The notes under the pieces: model-generated
Databases searched by the model: none
Seen by the model: the letters and a program-made list of their open reading frames with translations, nothing else
Told to the model about the DNA's origin: nothing
Position numbers and translations under genes: made by a program
Assembly: GCF_000876655.1 (NCBI RefSeq)
Contig: NZ_JYCN01000028.1
Location: 124,001 to 188,000, forward strand
Direction: 5' to 3'
DNA length: 64,000 nt
From: Arthrobacter sp. SPG23
Lineage (GTDB): Bacteria; Actinomycetota; Actinomycetes; Actinomycetales; Micrococcaceae
In this document: positions 52,767 to 62,639 of the stretch, one piece after another
Numbering within the stretch: the stretch's first letter is position 1
Layout: the number at the start of each line of letters is the position of its first letter

Positions 52767-53183
52767 CTAGGCCGGGCCGTCGTCCTCGTCGGCGGCCCGC
52801 TTGGCGGCGGCTTTCTTGTCTGCCGCCTTCAGCACCACAGCTTCCAGCTCGTCGGTGGTGAGCAGTTCCTTGTGCAGGTGCTTGGTGCGGTAGCCGGCCC
52901 TGCCCACCATGTGCGCGGACACCGGGACGGTGAGCACCTGGAAGATCCACGCCACGAACAGCACGGGCCACACCCACCAGGTCCGCAGCTGCAGGCCCAC
53001 CGAGGCAAGCAGCAGGAAGAGACCCAGCACCTGCGGCTTGGTGGCGGCGTGCATCCTGCTCATCAGGTCGGGGAAGCGCAACAGGCCGATGGCCGCACCG
53101 AGGGACATCAGGGCGCCCACCACCATGAAGACGGCGGACACCGCGTCAACAATGGTGTCCACGGCGGAGGGTTCAGGATTCAT
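52767..53183 (-). CDS. mrpG: Na+/H+ antiporter subunit G
   Basis: A 138-residue Mrp subunit G. Three membrane segments lie between residues 10 and 95; L-L-R-F-P-D-L-M-S-R-M-H-A-A-T-K is the family signature. A charged, Ala/Lys-rich tail follows. The gene overlaps mrpF by 11 bp and ends the operon. Confidence 0.93.
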   Translation of the reverse strand: MNPEPSAVDTIVDAVSAVFMVVGALMSLGAAIGLLRFPDLMSRMHAATKPQVLGLFLLLASVGLQLRTWWVWPVLFVAWIFQVLTVPVSAHMVGRAGYRTKHLHKELLTTDELEAVVLKAADKKAAAKRAADEDDGPA

Positions 53184-53451
53184 TGGGCTGCTCCCGCCTG
53201 TCGGCCACGAAGCGCGCCACGGTCACGGACCCGATGAAACCGATGATGGACAGCGCCACGAGCAGCATGAGGTTGTTCAGGTGCCTGTTGACGGCCATGT
53301 CTATGCAGAGCGCGGCCCCGATGATGGCCAGCAATACGTCCGAGGCCAGCACCCGGTCCAGCAGGGACGGCCCGATGGCGATCCGGACAATGGCTCCGGC
53401 TGCCGCCAGGGACAGGATCACGGCCGTTATGGTCAGGACGATTTCCATCAT
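53173..53451 (-). CDS. mrpF: Na+/H+ antiporter subunit F
   Basis: A 92-residue subunit with three membrane segments. R-I-A-I-G-P-S-L-L-D-R-V-L-A-S-D is the MrpF signature. ATG 53451 overlaps the mrpE stop in ATGA. Needed for assembly of the heteromeric antiporter. Confidence 0.93.
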   Translation of the reverse strand: MMEIVLTITAVILSLAAAGAIVRIAIGPSLLDRVLASDVLLAIIGAALCIDMAVNRHLNNLMLLVALSIIGFIGSVTVARFVADRREQPNES

Positions 53452-53993
53452 GCGCCCACTTCCTCTTTCAGAGCGGCCAGTTCCTCGCGGGTGCCCATGA
53501 TCCTGATCAACGCTGCCTCGGCATCCCGGACCTCCTTGCGCAGGTTCGCAATGTCCTCCCCGCTCCGCACGTTGAGCCCGTGGACGTAGAGCGTCGACGT
53601 GGAGCGGTCCACCTCCACCACCAGCGAGCCCGGGATCAGCGAGAGGACATGGCCCGTGGCTGTCACCATCAGGTCCGAGTGGCTCCGCAACTGGACGGCG
53701 ACGACGGCGTTGGTCACCTTCGGCCCCCGGGCCAGGGCCAGGAAGAGTACCTGGAAGCTGGCGGCCACCACCTTGCCGAGGAAGACGATCGCGAACGGGA
53801 CGGCCCGCACAATGCTGAACCTGCCGCCCAGTTCCACCGGGGGCAGGTAGAACAGCCGGGCCACCACTACGGCGATGAGCGCACCGAACAGCAGGTTTCC
53901 GGGGCTGAAGTCCTGCCAGAGGGCACCCCAGACAAACACCAGCCACACGAGCAGCGGCAGTTCCTGCCGGATGGAAATCCGTCGGCGGTTCAT
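53448..53993 (-). CDS. mrpE: Na+/H+ antiporter subunit E
   Basis: A 181-residue subunit with two or three N-terminal membrane segments, then a cytoplasmic domain. I-P-G-S-L-V-V-E-V-D and L-Y-V-H-G-L match MrpE/MnhE. It overlaps mrpD and mrpF by 4 bp each, so translation is coupled. Confidence 0.93.
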   Translation of the reverse strand: MNRRRISIRQELPLLVWLVFVWGALWQDFSPGNLLFGALIAVVVARLFYLPPVELGGRFSIVRAVPFAIVFLGKVVAASFQVLFLALARGPKVTNAVVAVQLRSHSDLMVTATGHVLSLIPGSLVVEVDRSTSTLYVHGLNVRSGEDIANLRKEVRDAEAALIRIMGTREELAALKEEVGA

Positions 53994-55624
53994 TTCTGTC
54001 CCTCCTGCTGCACGGGCTCAGGCTGCGCGGGCTCCGGCTGCGCGATCGTGGGTACGGGGGCGTTTTCACCCAGCACCGCCTGGATGTAGGAGGACCTGTC
54101 CAGCATTTCCACCGCGGACTGGTCTGCCACCCGGAACAGCGGGCCGGCGAACACGGTGAGTGCGACGCCGAAAGCCACCAGCCCCAGAGTCGACCCCACC
54201 ATGGTGCGCGGCAGGAGCGTGACGTTGCGTTTGCCGGCACGGTCGCCGGTGTCGGAGTCCTCCGGGGGCGCCAGCAGCACGGGGTCGGGGTTTTCGGCGT
54301 CCTCGGGCTTGCGCCAGAACGCGCGGTTCCACACCCGGGCAATGGCCAGGAGCGTGAGCAGGCTGGTCAGGACGCCGCCGATCACCAGGGCGTAGGCAAG
54401 CGGGGTGCCCAGCTGAACACCGGCCTGCAGCAATCCGAGCTTGCCCAGGAAACCCGAGAACGGCGGGATTCCGGCCAGGTTCATGGCGGGAACGAAGAAC
54501 AGCAGGGCAAGCATCGGGGACAGCTTGGCCAGGCCGGCAACCCGGTCGATCGACGAACTCCCGCCGCGGCGTTCGATCAGGCCGGTGACCAGGAACAGGC
54601 TGGTCTGGATGGTGATGTGGTGGGCCACGTAGAACACGGCCGCACCAAGTCCTGCCACGGAGGACATCGCCAGCCCGAACACCATGTAGCCGATGTGGCT
54701 CACCAGCGTGAACGAGAGCAGACGCTTGATGTCGCTCTGGGCCAGCGCACCCAGGATGCCCACCACCATGGTCAGCAGGGCCGCCACCATCAGCGGAGTG
54801 TTCAGCGAGTCCCCCGGAAAGAGGAGCGTCTCGGTGCGCACCATGGCGTAGACGCCCACCTTGGTCAGCAGGCCGGCGAACACGGCGGTGACGGGGGCGG
54901 GTGCGGTGGGGTACGAGTCAGGCAGCCAGAAGGACAGCGGGAACACAGCCGCCTTGATCCCGAAGGCCACCAGCAGCATCACGTGCAGCAGCATCCGCGT
55001 CCCGGAGTCCAGGTCCGCGAGCTTGACGGCGAGGTCCGCCATGTTGATGGTTCCGGTGGCGCCGTAGATCATGGCGATGGCGATGAGGAACAGGACGGAG
55101 GACACCACGGAGACCACCACATAGGTGACGCCGGCGCGGATGCGTGGGCCGGTTCCACCGAGGGTCATCAGCACATAGCTTGCCGTCAGCAGGATCTCGA
55201 ACCCCACGTAGAGGTTGAAGAGATCGCCGGACAGGAACGCGTTGGACACTCCCGCCACCAGGATCAGGTAGGTGGGGTGGAAGATGGACAGCGGCGCGTC
55301 CTGGTCTCCGTCGGCCATGCCCTGGCCGGTGGCGTACACCAGCACCGCGAGGCTGACAGTGGAAGAGACCACCAGCATCAGGGACGAGAACTGGTCCACC
55401 ACCATCACGATGCCCCACGGCGGCGGCCAGCCGCCGATGTTGACGGCGGCGGTTCCGCCGTCCCAGACGGAAGCCAGCAGCACGCATTCCAGCAGGAGGG
55501 TCAGCGACAGCAGCGTGATGCTGACGGCCCGCTGGGCCCGCGAGTGCCGGATCAGCACGAACGTCAGCGCGGCACCAAGGATGGGAAGTACGACGGCGAG
55601 CGGGGCAAAGCTTGCGATGTTCAC
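53990..55624 (-). CDS. mrpD: Na+/H+ antiporter subunit D
   Basis: A 544-residue polytopic subunit homologous to complex I NuoN/NuoM. The proton-channel lysine and glutamate regions appear in F-G-I-K-A-A-V-F-P-L-S-F-W-L-P and Y-V-G-F-E-I-L-L. S-D-I-K-R-L-L-S-F follows. The C-terminal 60 residues are Pro/Glu/Gln-rich. It forms a cation or proton channel with MrpA. Overlaps mrpC and mrpE by 4 bp each. Confidence 0.95.
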   Translation of the reverse strand: MNIASFAPLAVVLPILGAALTFVLIRHSRAQRAVSITLLSLTLLLECVLLASVWDGGTAAVNIGGWPPPWGIVMVVDQFSSLMLVVSSTVSLAVLVYATGQGMADGDQDAPLSIFHPTYLILVAGVSNAFLSGDLFNLYVGFEILLTASYVLMTLGGTGPRIRAGVTYVVVSVVSSVLFLIAIAMIYGATGTINMADLAVKLADLDSGTRMLLHVMLLVAFGIKAAVFPLSFWLPDSYPTAPAPVTAVFAGLLTKVGVYAMVRTETLLFPGDSLNTPLMVAALLTMVVGILGALAQSDIKRLLSFTLVSHIGYMVFGLAMSSVAGLGAAVFYVAHHITIQTSLFLVTGLIERRGGSSSIDRVAGLAKLSPMLALLFFVPAMNLAGIPPFSGFLGKLGLLQAGVQLGTPLAYALVIGGVLTSLLTLLAIARVWNRAFWRKPEDAENPDPVLLAPPEDSDTGDRAGKRNVTLLPRTMVGSTLGLVAFGVALTVFAGPLFRVADQSAVEMLDRSSYIQAVLGENAPVPTIAQPEPAQPEPVQQEGQK

Positions 55625-56244
55625 TTCACGCCTCCTTCCGGGCCGGGGGTCACGTTTTGGGAGCCGGGCTGTTCTTCGGCGGCGGCGTCCTCGGCCTTGA
55701 TGGTGCGGGCGCCCACCTTCACGGTGGGTTCGCCCGCTTCGGGGCTGTCGCCCCGGCCGCTGCCGTCCGCGCCGCTGCGGCCGGAAAGGTCCGAATCGGT
55801 GATGCCCTTGCCGTCCGAACCGATCATGGTCAGCGGAAACTCGGACGTTTCGAGCGGAATCTCGGAATCATCCTCCGCATCGAAGCTGGGGGTTTCGGCC
55901 ACGCGGATGTCCTCGACGTCGTCTTGGATCTCATCGCGGCGGGCCAGCACCCAGGTTCGGTAGATGATGCCCAGCATGAACGCGGTCACCGCGAAGGAGA
56001 TCACGATCGATGTCAGGATCAGTGCCTGCGGGAGGGGATCGTTGTAGTCCCCGGGGTCTGTATCCTTGCTGAACATGGGGGCCAGGCCGGCGTAGCCGCC
56101 GGTAGCCAGGATCAGCAGATTGGTGGCGTTGGCCAGCAGCATCAGGCCCAGCAGCACCCTGGTGAGGCTGCGTTCCATGATCAGGTAGATGCCGCACGCG
56201 TAGAGCGCGCCCATGACAGTCAGCAGTGTCAGGTTGACGCTCAC
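55621..56244 (-). CDS. mrpC: Na+/H+ antiporter subunit C
   Basis: A 207-residue NuoK-like subunit. Three membrane segments lie in residues 1-105; G-L-M-L-L-A-N-A-T-N-L and A-L-I-L-T-S-I-V-I-S are family marks. Residues about 115-207 form a long acidic tail, Asp/Glu/Ser-rich, which the short Bacillus MrpC lacks; similar tails occur in actinobacteria. Confidence 0.93.
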   Translation of the reverse strand: MSVNLTLLTVMGALYACGIYLIMERSLTRVLLGLMLLANATNLLILATGGYAGLAPMFSKDTDPGDYNDPLPQALILTSIVISFAVTAFMLGIIYRTWVLARRDEIQDDVEDIRVAETPSFDAEDDSEIPLETSEFPLTMIGSDGKGITDSDLSGRSGADGSGRGDSPEAGEPTVKVGARTIKAEDAAAEEQPGSQNVTPGPEGGVK

Positions 56245-59200
56245 GCCTTCCCCCTCCCGGTGGTTTCGGCCGGAATTCCGTCCGGTTCCTGCCCTTCGGT
56301 CTCGCCGTTCGGGTCTTCTTCAAAATGCTCATCGATTTCGGCGCCCAGGCTGCGGAGCACGTCCAGTACCAGCCCCACCACCACGATGTAAACGCCGATG
56401 TCGAAAATGGTGGAGGTGACGAACTTGATGTCGCCGAACACCGGCAGCCACAGTTCGATGATGGCGCTCTGGAACACCTGCCCGCCCAGCAGGAGCGGCA
56501 CCACCCCGGAGGCCGCGGCCGTGGCCAGCCCGATTCCCAGGAGCGTGCCCGCGCCTACCGGGGTGGCCTCCCGCAGTTCGAAGCGGCCGCCGGCCAGGTA
56601 CCGGATGGTCAGGGCGAGTCCTGCCGTCAGGCCGCCGGCGAAGCCGCCGCCGGGAAGGTTGTGGCCGGCCAGCAGGAGGTAGATGGAGAAGACGATCATC
56701 GAGTGGAACACCAGCCGGGTGACCACCTCAAAGATGATGGAGCGGCGCTCGGGGGCCATGGTGCGCCCGGCGACGAGCCAGGCGTCCCTGGTGGAGGCCG
56801 CAAATTTACGGCTCAGGGCCAGTGCCGCGCTGTCACGGGAGCTCTGGCCGGCACTGGACCGGCGGCCCACTGTCCCCTCGGCCACGGAGGACGAGGCCCG
56901 GATGCCGTCGCCGCGCCCCTTCACGAAGATGAGGCTGGCCACGCCGGTGGCGGCCAATGCCAGCACGGAGATCTCACCGAAGGTGTCCCACGCCCGGATG
57001 TCCACGAGGGTGACGTTGACGATGTTCAGTCCCCCGCCGCCTTCGTAGGCAAGCCGTGGGAACTCCAGGGAGACGGGCGTCGCAACCCGGGCCCCCATGG
57101 CGTAGATGGCCACGAAGATCATGGTGGCTCCGAACGCCGCCCCGATGATCACACGGATCACCCGGTACTTGCCGCCGGTGCGGTCCCGGAGCTCCGCGGG
57201 CAGGCTGCGCATGGCCAGGACGAACGCCACCAGGATGATGGTTTCCACCAGCATCTGGGTCAGGGCGAGGTCCGGTGCGCCCTGAAGGGCGAACATCAGT
57301 GCGATGCCGTAGCCGGTCACGGAGACCATCAGCACGGCCAGGAACCGCTTGTTCGCCCGCACAGCCGCCAGAGCCCCGATAACGATGCCGGCGCCGGCCA
57401 CCAGCTGCAGCGGCGAATTGGGGTCGATGAAGTACAGGCCGTCGGGCAGCGGCTTCCCGGCAATGAGCAGGGCGGTGAGCGGCAGTGCGAACGCCACTGT
57501 AAGGATCACGGCGAGGTAGAAGAACAGCGAACCACGCTGCGTGCGTCCCGTGACCCACACGGCGACGTCGTCCAGCGCGCCGATGGTCATTTGGTAGGCA
57601 CGGTCGCCGTCCACCCACGCCGGCACGGTGCCCTGCGCCCTGGCCACGAGGGTGCGGCCGTAGAACATGGCCAGGCCGAGCACGAAGGTGAGGGCCGTTA
57701 GGCCCAGCGCGGGAGTGAGTCCGTGCCACAGCGCCAGGTGGCCCGCGGCTTTGGCCGGATCACCGCCGTCGTGCACGAACTCCGCAGCGTACGGCTGGAT
57801 CCAGCCGTCCACCGGTGCCGGCCACAGCCCGTAGACGATGGTGAGCAGGCTCAGCACTGCAGGGGCGAACAGGAAGGACGGCTTAATGGCCTTGAACGGG
57901 GTGGGCTCGATGCCGGGCTTCGACGCGAAGGCGCCCCACATAAAACGGGCGCTGTAGGCGAAAGTAAGAATGGACCCCAGGACCAGCCCCACGAGCACCA
58001 CCAGGCCCCAGGGGGCAGCAACGTCAGGGGACGTGCCGTAGTGCACGAAGGCCTCGAACACCGATTCCTTGGCCACGAAGCCCGCCAGCGGTGGGATTCC
58101 GGCCATGGACGCGGCACCGATGGCGGCAACCACGGCAAGGGCGCGGGAGGACTTGTAGACGCCGGACAGCTTGCGGAGATCGCGGGTTCCGGACTGGTGG
58201 TCGATGATGCCCACCACCAGGAACAGGGTGGCTTTGAAGAGTCCGTGGGCCAGGAGGAGGGCCAGCCCGGCCAGCGCCGCATCCGGCTTGCCCAGGCCCA
58301 CCACCATGGTGAGGAAGCCCAGCTGGCTGACCGTGCCGTACGCCAGGATGAGCTTGATGTCGGTCTGCCGGAGCGCCCGGTACCCGCCCACCAGCATCGT
58401 GGCCAGGCCCAGCCCCAGAACCATGGGCAGCCAGTACGCCGTTTCCGCGAACCCTGGCGCCAGCCGCGCCACAAGGTACACCCCGGCCTTCACCATCGCC
58501 GCGGCATGCAGGTACGCACTTACCGGGGTGGGGGCCGCCATCGCCCCAGGCAGCCAAAAGTGGAACGGGATCAGCGCGGACTTGGTGACGGCACCGATGA
58601 GGATCAGCACGACGGCGGCGGCCACGGCCCCGGCCGCCGGCCCGGACGCCAGTCCGGGAGCCTGCTCCAGGATGGCCGAGATCCGGTACGTTCCGGCGCT
58701 GAAGCCCAGGATGATGAGGCCCACCAGCATGGCCAGACCGCCTGCAGTGGTGACCATCAGTGCCTGCAGGGCCGAACGCCTGGCTGAAAGCCTGGTGCGG
58801 GCGTAACCGATCAGCAGATAGGACAGGACCGTGGTGAGCTCCCAGAAGATGAACATCAGGAGCAGGTCGTCGGCCGTGACCAGGCCGAACATGGCCCCGG
58901 CGAAGGCCAGGAGCTGGGCGCCGAAGCCGCCGAGGTTACTGTCCTTGTTCTTGAAGTAGCGCGCGCAGTACACCAGCACCAGCGCACCCACCCCGAGCAC
59001 CAGCAGGGACATGATCCAGGCCAGGGGATCCATCCGGAACGCAAGCTCGATCTTGAGTTCGGGGATCCAGGGAAGTATTTGGGTGACGGCGCTGCCTGTG
59101 GGTTCTGGTGCCGCGTCGGCTTGGCCGGCCGCGCCCTGGTACACGGCGTCGCGCTGCAGCAGCAGCCAGACAAACGAGCCCGCGGGAACCGCGGCCAGCG

Positions 59201-59285
59201 CGTAGAACGAATTCCTGCGGAATTTCCTGAAGAAGAACGGCGCCGCGGCAGCCACCGCGAAATGCACGGCAAGGACTGTGATCAC
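56241..59285 (-). CDS. mrpA: Na+/H+ antiporter subunit A fused with B
   Basis: A 1014-residue fusion. The first ~500 residues match NuoL (E-L-T-T-V-L-S-Y-L-L-I-G-Y, F-H-F-W-L-P-G-A-M-A-A-P-T-P-V-S, D-I-K-L-I-L-A-Y). The following MrpA C-terminal segments include A-L-Q-G-A-P-D-L-A-L-T-Q and G-A-R-V-A-T-P-V. The end (about 845-985) is an MrpB domain (L-L-A-G-H-N-L-P-G-G-G-F-A-G-G). Largest subunit and likely site of Na+ exchange. First gene of mrpA(B)CDEFG, which controls cytoplasmic pH and sodium. Confidence 0.95.
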   Translation of the reverse strand: MITVLAVHFAVAAAAPFFFRKFRRNSFYALAAVPAGSFVWLLLQRDAVYQGAAGQADAAPEPTGSAVTQILPWIPELKIELAFRMDPLAWIMSLLVLGVGALVLVYCARYFKNKDSNLGGFGAQLLAFAGAMFGLVTADDLLLMFIFWELTTVLSYLLIGYARTRLSARRSALQALMVTTAGGLAMLVGLIILGFSAGTYRISAILEQAPGLASGPAAGAVAAAVVLILIGAVTKSALIPFHFWLPGAMAAPTPVSAYLHAAAMVKAGVYLVARLAPGFAETAYWLPMVLGLGLATMLVGGYRALRQTDIKLILAYGTVSQLGFLTMVVGLGKPDAALAGLALLLAHGLFKATLFLVVGIIDHQSGTRDLRKLSGVYKSSRALAVVAAIGAASMAGIPPLAGFVAKESVFEAFVHYGTSPDVAAPWGLVVLVGLVLGSILTFAYSARFMWGAFASKPGIEPTPFKAIKPSFLFAPAVLSLLTIVYGLWPAPVDGWIQPYAAEFVHDGGDPAKAAGHLALWHGLTPALGLTALTFVLGLAMFYGRTLVARAQGTVPAWVDGDRAYQMTIGALDDVAVWVTGRTQRGSLFFYLAVILTVAFALPLTALLIAGKPLPDGLYFIDPNSPLQLVAGAGIVIGALAAVRANKRFLAVLMVSVTGYGIALMFALQGAPDLALTQMLVETIILVAFVLAMRSLPAELRDRTGGKYRVIRVIIGAAFGATMIFVAIYAMGARVATPVSLEFPRLAYEGGGGLNIVNVTLVDIRAWDTFGEISVLALAATGVASLIFVKGRGDGIRASSSVAEGTVGRRSSAGQSSRDSAALALSRKFAASTRDAWLVAGRTMAPERRSIIFEVVTRLVFHSMIVFSIYLLLAGHNLPGGGFAGGLTAGLALTIRYLAGGRFELREATPVGAGTLLGIGLATAAASGVVPLLLGGQVFQSAIIELWLPVFGDIKFVTSTIFDIGVYIVVVGLVLDVLRSLGAEIDEHFEEDPNGETEGQEPDGIPAETTGRGKA

Positions 59286-59489
59286 TGGTATCTCCGCAAC
59301 GTCAGGAATTCGATTGTCAAAAGTTGGAGCAGGCGGTCATTCGTCAGGTTCGGTGCACACAGTTTATCAAGCGGATGCAAACACTTTTCACACGCATCCG
59401 GCTGCCGGGGCCCGTATTCCCCGTGACGCCGGGGAGTTTCCACCTTTCGTTCACTCCTTGTTGCGCTGACGGCGGATAGCATTCAGCCT

Positions 59490-60893
59490 ATGAATCCCGT
59501 CACCGCCTCCGCGGCTACGCAGCCCCCGTCCAAACTGGAGTCCGGAACCCTGGCCACCAGCAAGGGCAAGGTCCTCGCGTGGGCCGCCTGGGACTGGGGC
59601 TCGGCGGCCTTCAACGCCGTGATGACCACGTTCGTGTTCACTGTGTACCTCACCTCCAACGCCTTCGGCGGCGAGGACCAGGCCTCTGCGGTGCTCGGCG
59701 GTGCGCTGGCCATTGCAGGGGCGGCCATCGCCCTCCTTGCCCCGGTGACCGGCCAGCGTTCGGACACCGGCGGTCGCCGGAAGCTGTGGCTGGGAGTCAA
59801 CACGGCCGCCGTCGCGGTCCTGACCGGATTGTGCTTTTTTGTGTTCCCTCGGCCGGAGTTCCTGCTGCTGGGCGTCACGCTCATCGCCTTGGGCAACGTC
59901 TTCTTCGAATTCGCCGGGGTGAACTACAACGCCATGCTGGCGCAGGTCTCTACCCCGAAGAACATCGGCAAGATCAGCGGCTTCGGCTGGGGCATGGGCT
60001 ATCTGGGCGGCATCGTCGCACTCCTGATCGTGCTGCAGCTGTTCGTCCAGCCCAGCTTCGCCTGGTTCGGGGCGTCCACCGAGGACAGCCTCAACATCCG
60101 CCTCGTGGCGGTGTTCTCCGCGCTCTGGTTCTTCATTTTTGCCTTGCCCGTCCTGTTCGCCGTACCGGAGCTGCCCAGGCCGCGGCAGGCCGCCAAGCTG
60201 GGTTTCCTGGCTTCCTACGGCCTACTGGTGCGCCGCATCAAGGCGATCTACCGGACCAGCCCGCACACCATTTTCTTCCTCCTCGCCAGCGCCATCTTCC
60301 GTGACGGCCTGGCCGCCGTCTTTACGTTTGGCGGAATCATCGCTGCGGGAACCTTCGGCTTCGAACTGAAGGAAGTCATCTTCTTTGCCATCTTCGGCAA
60401 CGTGGTCGCGGCTGTGGGGGCCATGATCGGCGGGTTCCTGGATGACCGGGTCGGGCCGAAAGCGGTCATCATCGGCTCGCTCATCGGACTACTGCTTGCG
60501 GGCACCGTCATCCTGGTCCTGGGCAACGGCAGCTACGTCTTCTTCGGCCAGGCCTGGGCAGGCACCACCACCTTCTGGGTGTTCGGGCTCTTCCTGTGCC
60601 TCTTCGTTGGACCGGCCCAGTCCTCCTCCCGCGCTTACCTTGCCCGCCTCGCGCCGCACGGTGAATCCGGGGAGCTCTTTGGCCTCTACGCCACCACCGG
60701 CCGCGCGGTCAGCTTCCTGGCACCAACACTATTCACGCTCTGCATCGCGGTGGCCTCCCCGCTGGTTGCGCCCGGCGAAGCCCAGCGCTGGGGGATCCTC
60801 GGGATCATGGTGGTGCTGCTGGCCGGGCTGCTGGTACTCCTGCCGGTCAAGGCACCCGGAAAAGTGGAAATCGCGGTCGTTCCGGCGGCCTGA
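59490..60893 (+). CDS. MFS transporter, UMF1/Atg22-like
   Basis: A 467-residue protein with 11-12 membrane segments. W-A-A-W-D-W-G-S-A-A-F-N near residue 32 and F-E-F-A-G-V-N-Y-N-A-M-L are the Atg22/UMF1 signatures; G-Q-R-S-D-T-G-G-R-R is motif A. The fungal Atg22 exports vacuolar amino acids; bacterial substrates are unknown. ATG 59490 is divergent from mrpA. The 204-bp gap holds a weak inverted repeat (CGGATGC at 59372, GCATCCG at 59394). Confidence 0.88.
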   Translation: MNPVTASAATQPPSKLESGTLATSKGKVLAWAAWDWGSAAFNAVMTTFVFTVYLTSNAFGGEDQASAVLGGALAIAGAAIALLAPVTGQRSDTGGRRKLWLGVNTAAVAVLTGLCFFVFPRPEFLLLGVTLIALGNVFFEFAGVNYNAMLAQVSTPKNIGKISGFGWGMGYLGGIVALLIVLQLFVQPSFAWFGASTEDSLNIRLVAVFSALWFFIFALPVLFAVPELPRPRQAAKLGFLASYGLLVRRIKAIYRTSPHTIFFLLASAIFRDGLAAVFTFGGIIAAGTFGFELKEVIFFAIFGNVVAAVGAMIGGFLDDRVGPKAVIIGSLIGLLLAGTVILVLGNGSYVFFGQAWAGTTTFWVFGLFLCLFVGPAQSSSRAYLARLAPHGESGELFGLYATTGRAVSFLAPTLFTLCIAVASPLVAPGEAQRWGILGIMVVLLAGLLVLLPVKAPGKVEIAVVPAA

Positions 60894-60957
60894 AGCTGCG
60901 GCCGGTAATTCGCCATTTCGACACTCCAACTCCCCCTGCGCGGACTAGGCTGGTGCC

Positions 60958-61440
60958 ATGAACGTGGATGAGACAGACCTCCCTGGCCTTGGCAGGCGCA
61001 AGGATTTCATGACTGCTTCCGGCCGCCGGATCGGCGTGGTGGAATACCGGGAGGGGCAGACGGAGCTGATCGTTTCCACCTGGGACGATCCCGATACGTG
61101 CCAGGCGTCCATCCCCCTGACCGCCGAAGAAGCCGCGGCCCTGGGCAACCTGCTGGGCGGGCAGCGCCTGGCGATGCAGCTTTCCGAGGAGCACCGCGAA
61201 ATTCCCGGGATCGTCACACGCCAGTTCTCCATCGGCGGGGACTCACCATTCCATAACCAGCCCATGGGCAAGGCCTGCATACGCACCCGCAGCGGCGTCT
61301 CCATCGTCGCCATCATGCGGGAAGGCGAAGTGGTCCCTTCCCCAGGGCCCGACGTCGTCCTTCACCCCGGCGACCTGCTCGTGGCGGTGGGAACGCAACA
61401 AGGTCTCGATACGGCGGCCGATATCCTGCGCAACGGCTGA
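60958..61440 (+). CDS. Cation:proton antiporter regulatory subunit (KhtT-like)
   Basis: A 160-residue soluble protein. The N-terminal half is the KhtT-like domain; residues about 85-155 are an RCK_C (TrkA-C) domain (G-V-S-I-V-A-I-M-R, then L-H-P-G-D-L-L-V-A-V-G). By analogy with KhtT it gates the antiporter in response to pH or nucleotide. It starts 5 bp upstream of the antiporter gene. Confidence 0.9.
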   Translation: MNVDETDLPGLGRRKDFMTASGRRIGVVEYREGQTELIVSTWDDPDTCQASIPLTAEEAAALGNLLGGQRLAMQLSEEHREIPGIVTRQFSIGGDSPFHNQPMGKACIRTRSGVSIVAIMREGEVVPSPGPDVVLHPGDLLVAVGTQQGLDTAADILRNG

Positions 61441-61445
61441 GCGGC

Positions 61446-62639
61446 ATGGACCCGCTCGCGCTAACCCTCATCGAACTGGGGGCCGTCGTGTTCTGCCTTG
61501 GCCTGCTTGCCAGGTTGGCCGGGCGGATCGGGATGTCCCCCATACCCCTGTACCTGGTGGGCGGGCTGTTCTTCGGGGCCGGCGGGCTGGTCAAGCTCGA
61601 AGGAATGCACGAATTCGCCCATCTCTCCAGCGAGATCGGCGTGATCCTACTGCTACTTATGCTGGGATTGGAATATACGGCGGCCGAGCTTGTCACCGGC
61701 CTTCGCCGGTCCTGGAAAGCCGGCGTCCTGGACCTCGTGCTGAACTTCATTCCCGGAGCGGGGCTGGCTGTCCTGCTGGGATGGGGCCTGGTGGGGGCAA
61801 TGGTGATGGGCGGCGTCACGTACATCTCCTCCTCCGGCATCGCCGCAAAAGTGATCACGGACCTCGGCCGGATCGGTAACCGCGAAACCCCGGTGGTGCT
61901 CTCCATCCTGGTTTTTGAGGACCTGGCCATGGCCGTATACCTGCCCATCCTCACGGCCACCCTCGCCGGGGTCAGCTTCCTGGTGGGACTTCAGACCGTC
62001 GGGATTTCCCTCGCAGTGGTCACCGTGGTGCTGGTGGTGGCCCTCCGGCACGGGCACCACGTGTCCAAGGCGGTGCACAGCGAAAATTCAGAAGTATTCC
62101 TGCTGAACCTGCTCGGCGCGGCGCTCCTCGTTGCCGGGCTGGCCGCCGCCATGCAGGTCTCGGCGGCAGTGGGGGCGTTCATGCTGGGCATCGCCATCTC
62201 CGGCGCCACCGCGCACAGCGCAACCCGCATCCTCGAGCCGCTGCGGGACTTGTTCGCAGCCATCTTCTTCGTGGTCTTTGGCCTCAACACCGACCCTTCG
62301 TCCATCCCGCCGGTCCTCGGGTGGGCCCTGATGCTCGCGGTCCTCACGGCCGCCACCAAGATGATCACCGGAATCTGGGCGGCAAAGCGGGCGGGAATTG
62401 CCCTGCCCGGTAGGTTCCGCGCGGGAGCCGCGCTGATTGCCCGCGGCGAGTTCTCCATCGTCATCGCCGGCCTGGCGGTGGCCTCCGGCGTGGTGCCGCA
62501 CGACCTCGCTGCGCTGGCCACGGCCTACGTGCTCATCATGGCCATCATGGGACCGCTGGCGGCACGCTACGTGGAGCCGGCCGTCAAGATGCTGCGCCGC
62601 CGTCCGGCAAAACCCCGGCCGGCCGCCCGCCCCATCTGA
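61446..62639 (+). CDS. Cation:proton antiporter, CPA2 (KhtU-like K+/H+ antiporter)
   Basis: A 397-residue membrane protein with 12-13 segments. CPA2 marks are M-L-G-L-E-Y-T-A near residue 75, S-S-S-G-I-A-A-K-V-I-T-D-L, and L-V-F-E-D-L-A-M-A with the conserved acidic pair. F-G-L-N-T-D-P closes the fold. No RCK domain of its own; the preceding gene supplies it. It probably exports K+ for protons at high pH, complementing the Mrp complex encoded nearby. Confidence 0.92.
   Translation: MDPLALTLIELGAVVFCLGLLARLAGRIGMSPIPLYLVGGLFFGAGGLVKLEGMHEFAHLSSEIGVILLLLMLGLEYTAAELVTGLRRSWKAGVLDLVLNFIPGAGLAVLLGWGLVGAMVMGGVTYISSSGIAAKVITDLGRIGNRETPVVLSILVFEDLAMAVYLPILTATLAGVSFLVGLQTVGISLAVVTVVLVVALRHGHHVSKAVHSENSEVFLLNLLGAALLVAGLAAAMQVSAAVGAFMLGIAISGATAHSATRILEPLRDLFAAIFFVVFGLNTDPSSIPPVLGWALMLAVLTAATKMITGIWAAKRAGIALPGRFRAGAALIARGEFSIVIAGLAVASGVVPHDLAALATAYVLIMAIMGPLAARYVEPAVKMLRRRPAKPRPAARPI

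Noticed and set aside
54617..57701. Long rightward open frames opposite mrpA, mrpC and mrpD
   Set aside because: His/Gln/Gly-rich translations typical of the antisense of membrane-protein genes; no start signals.
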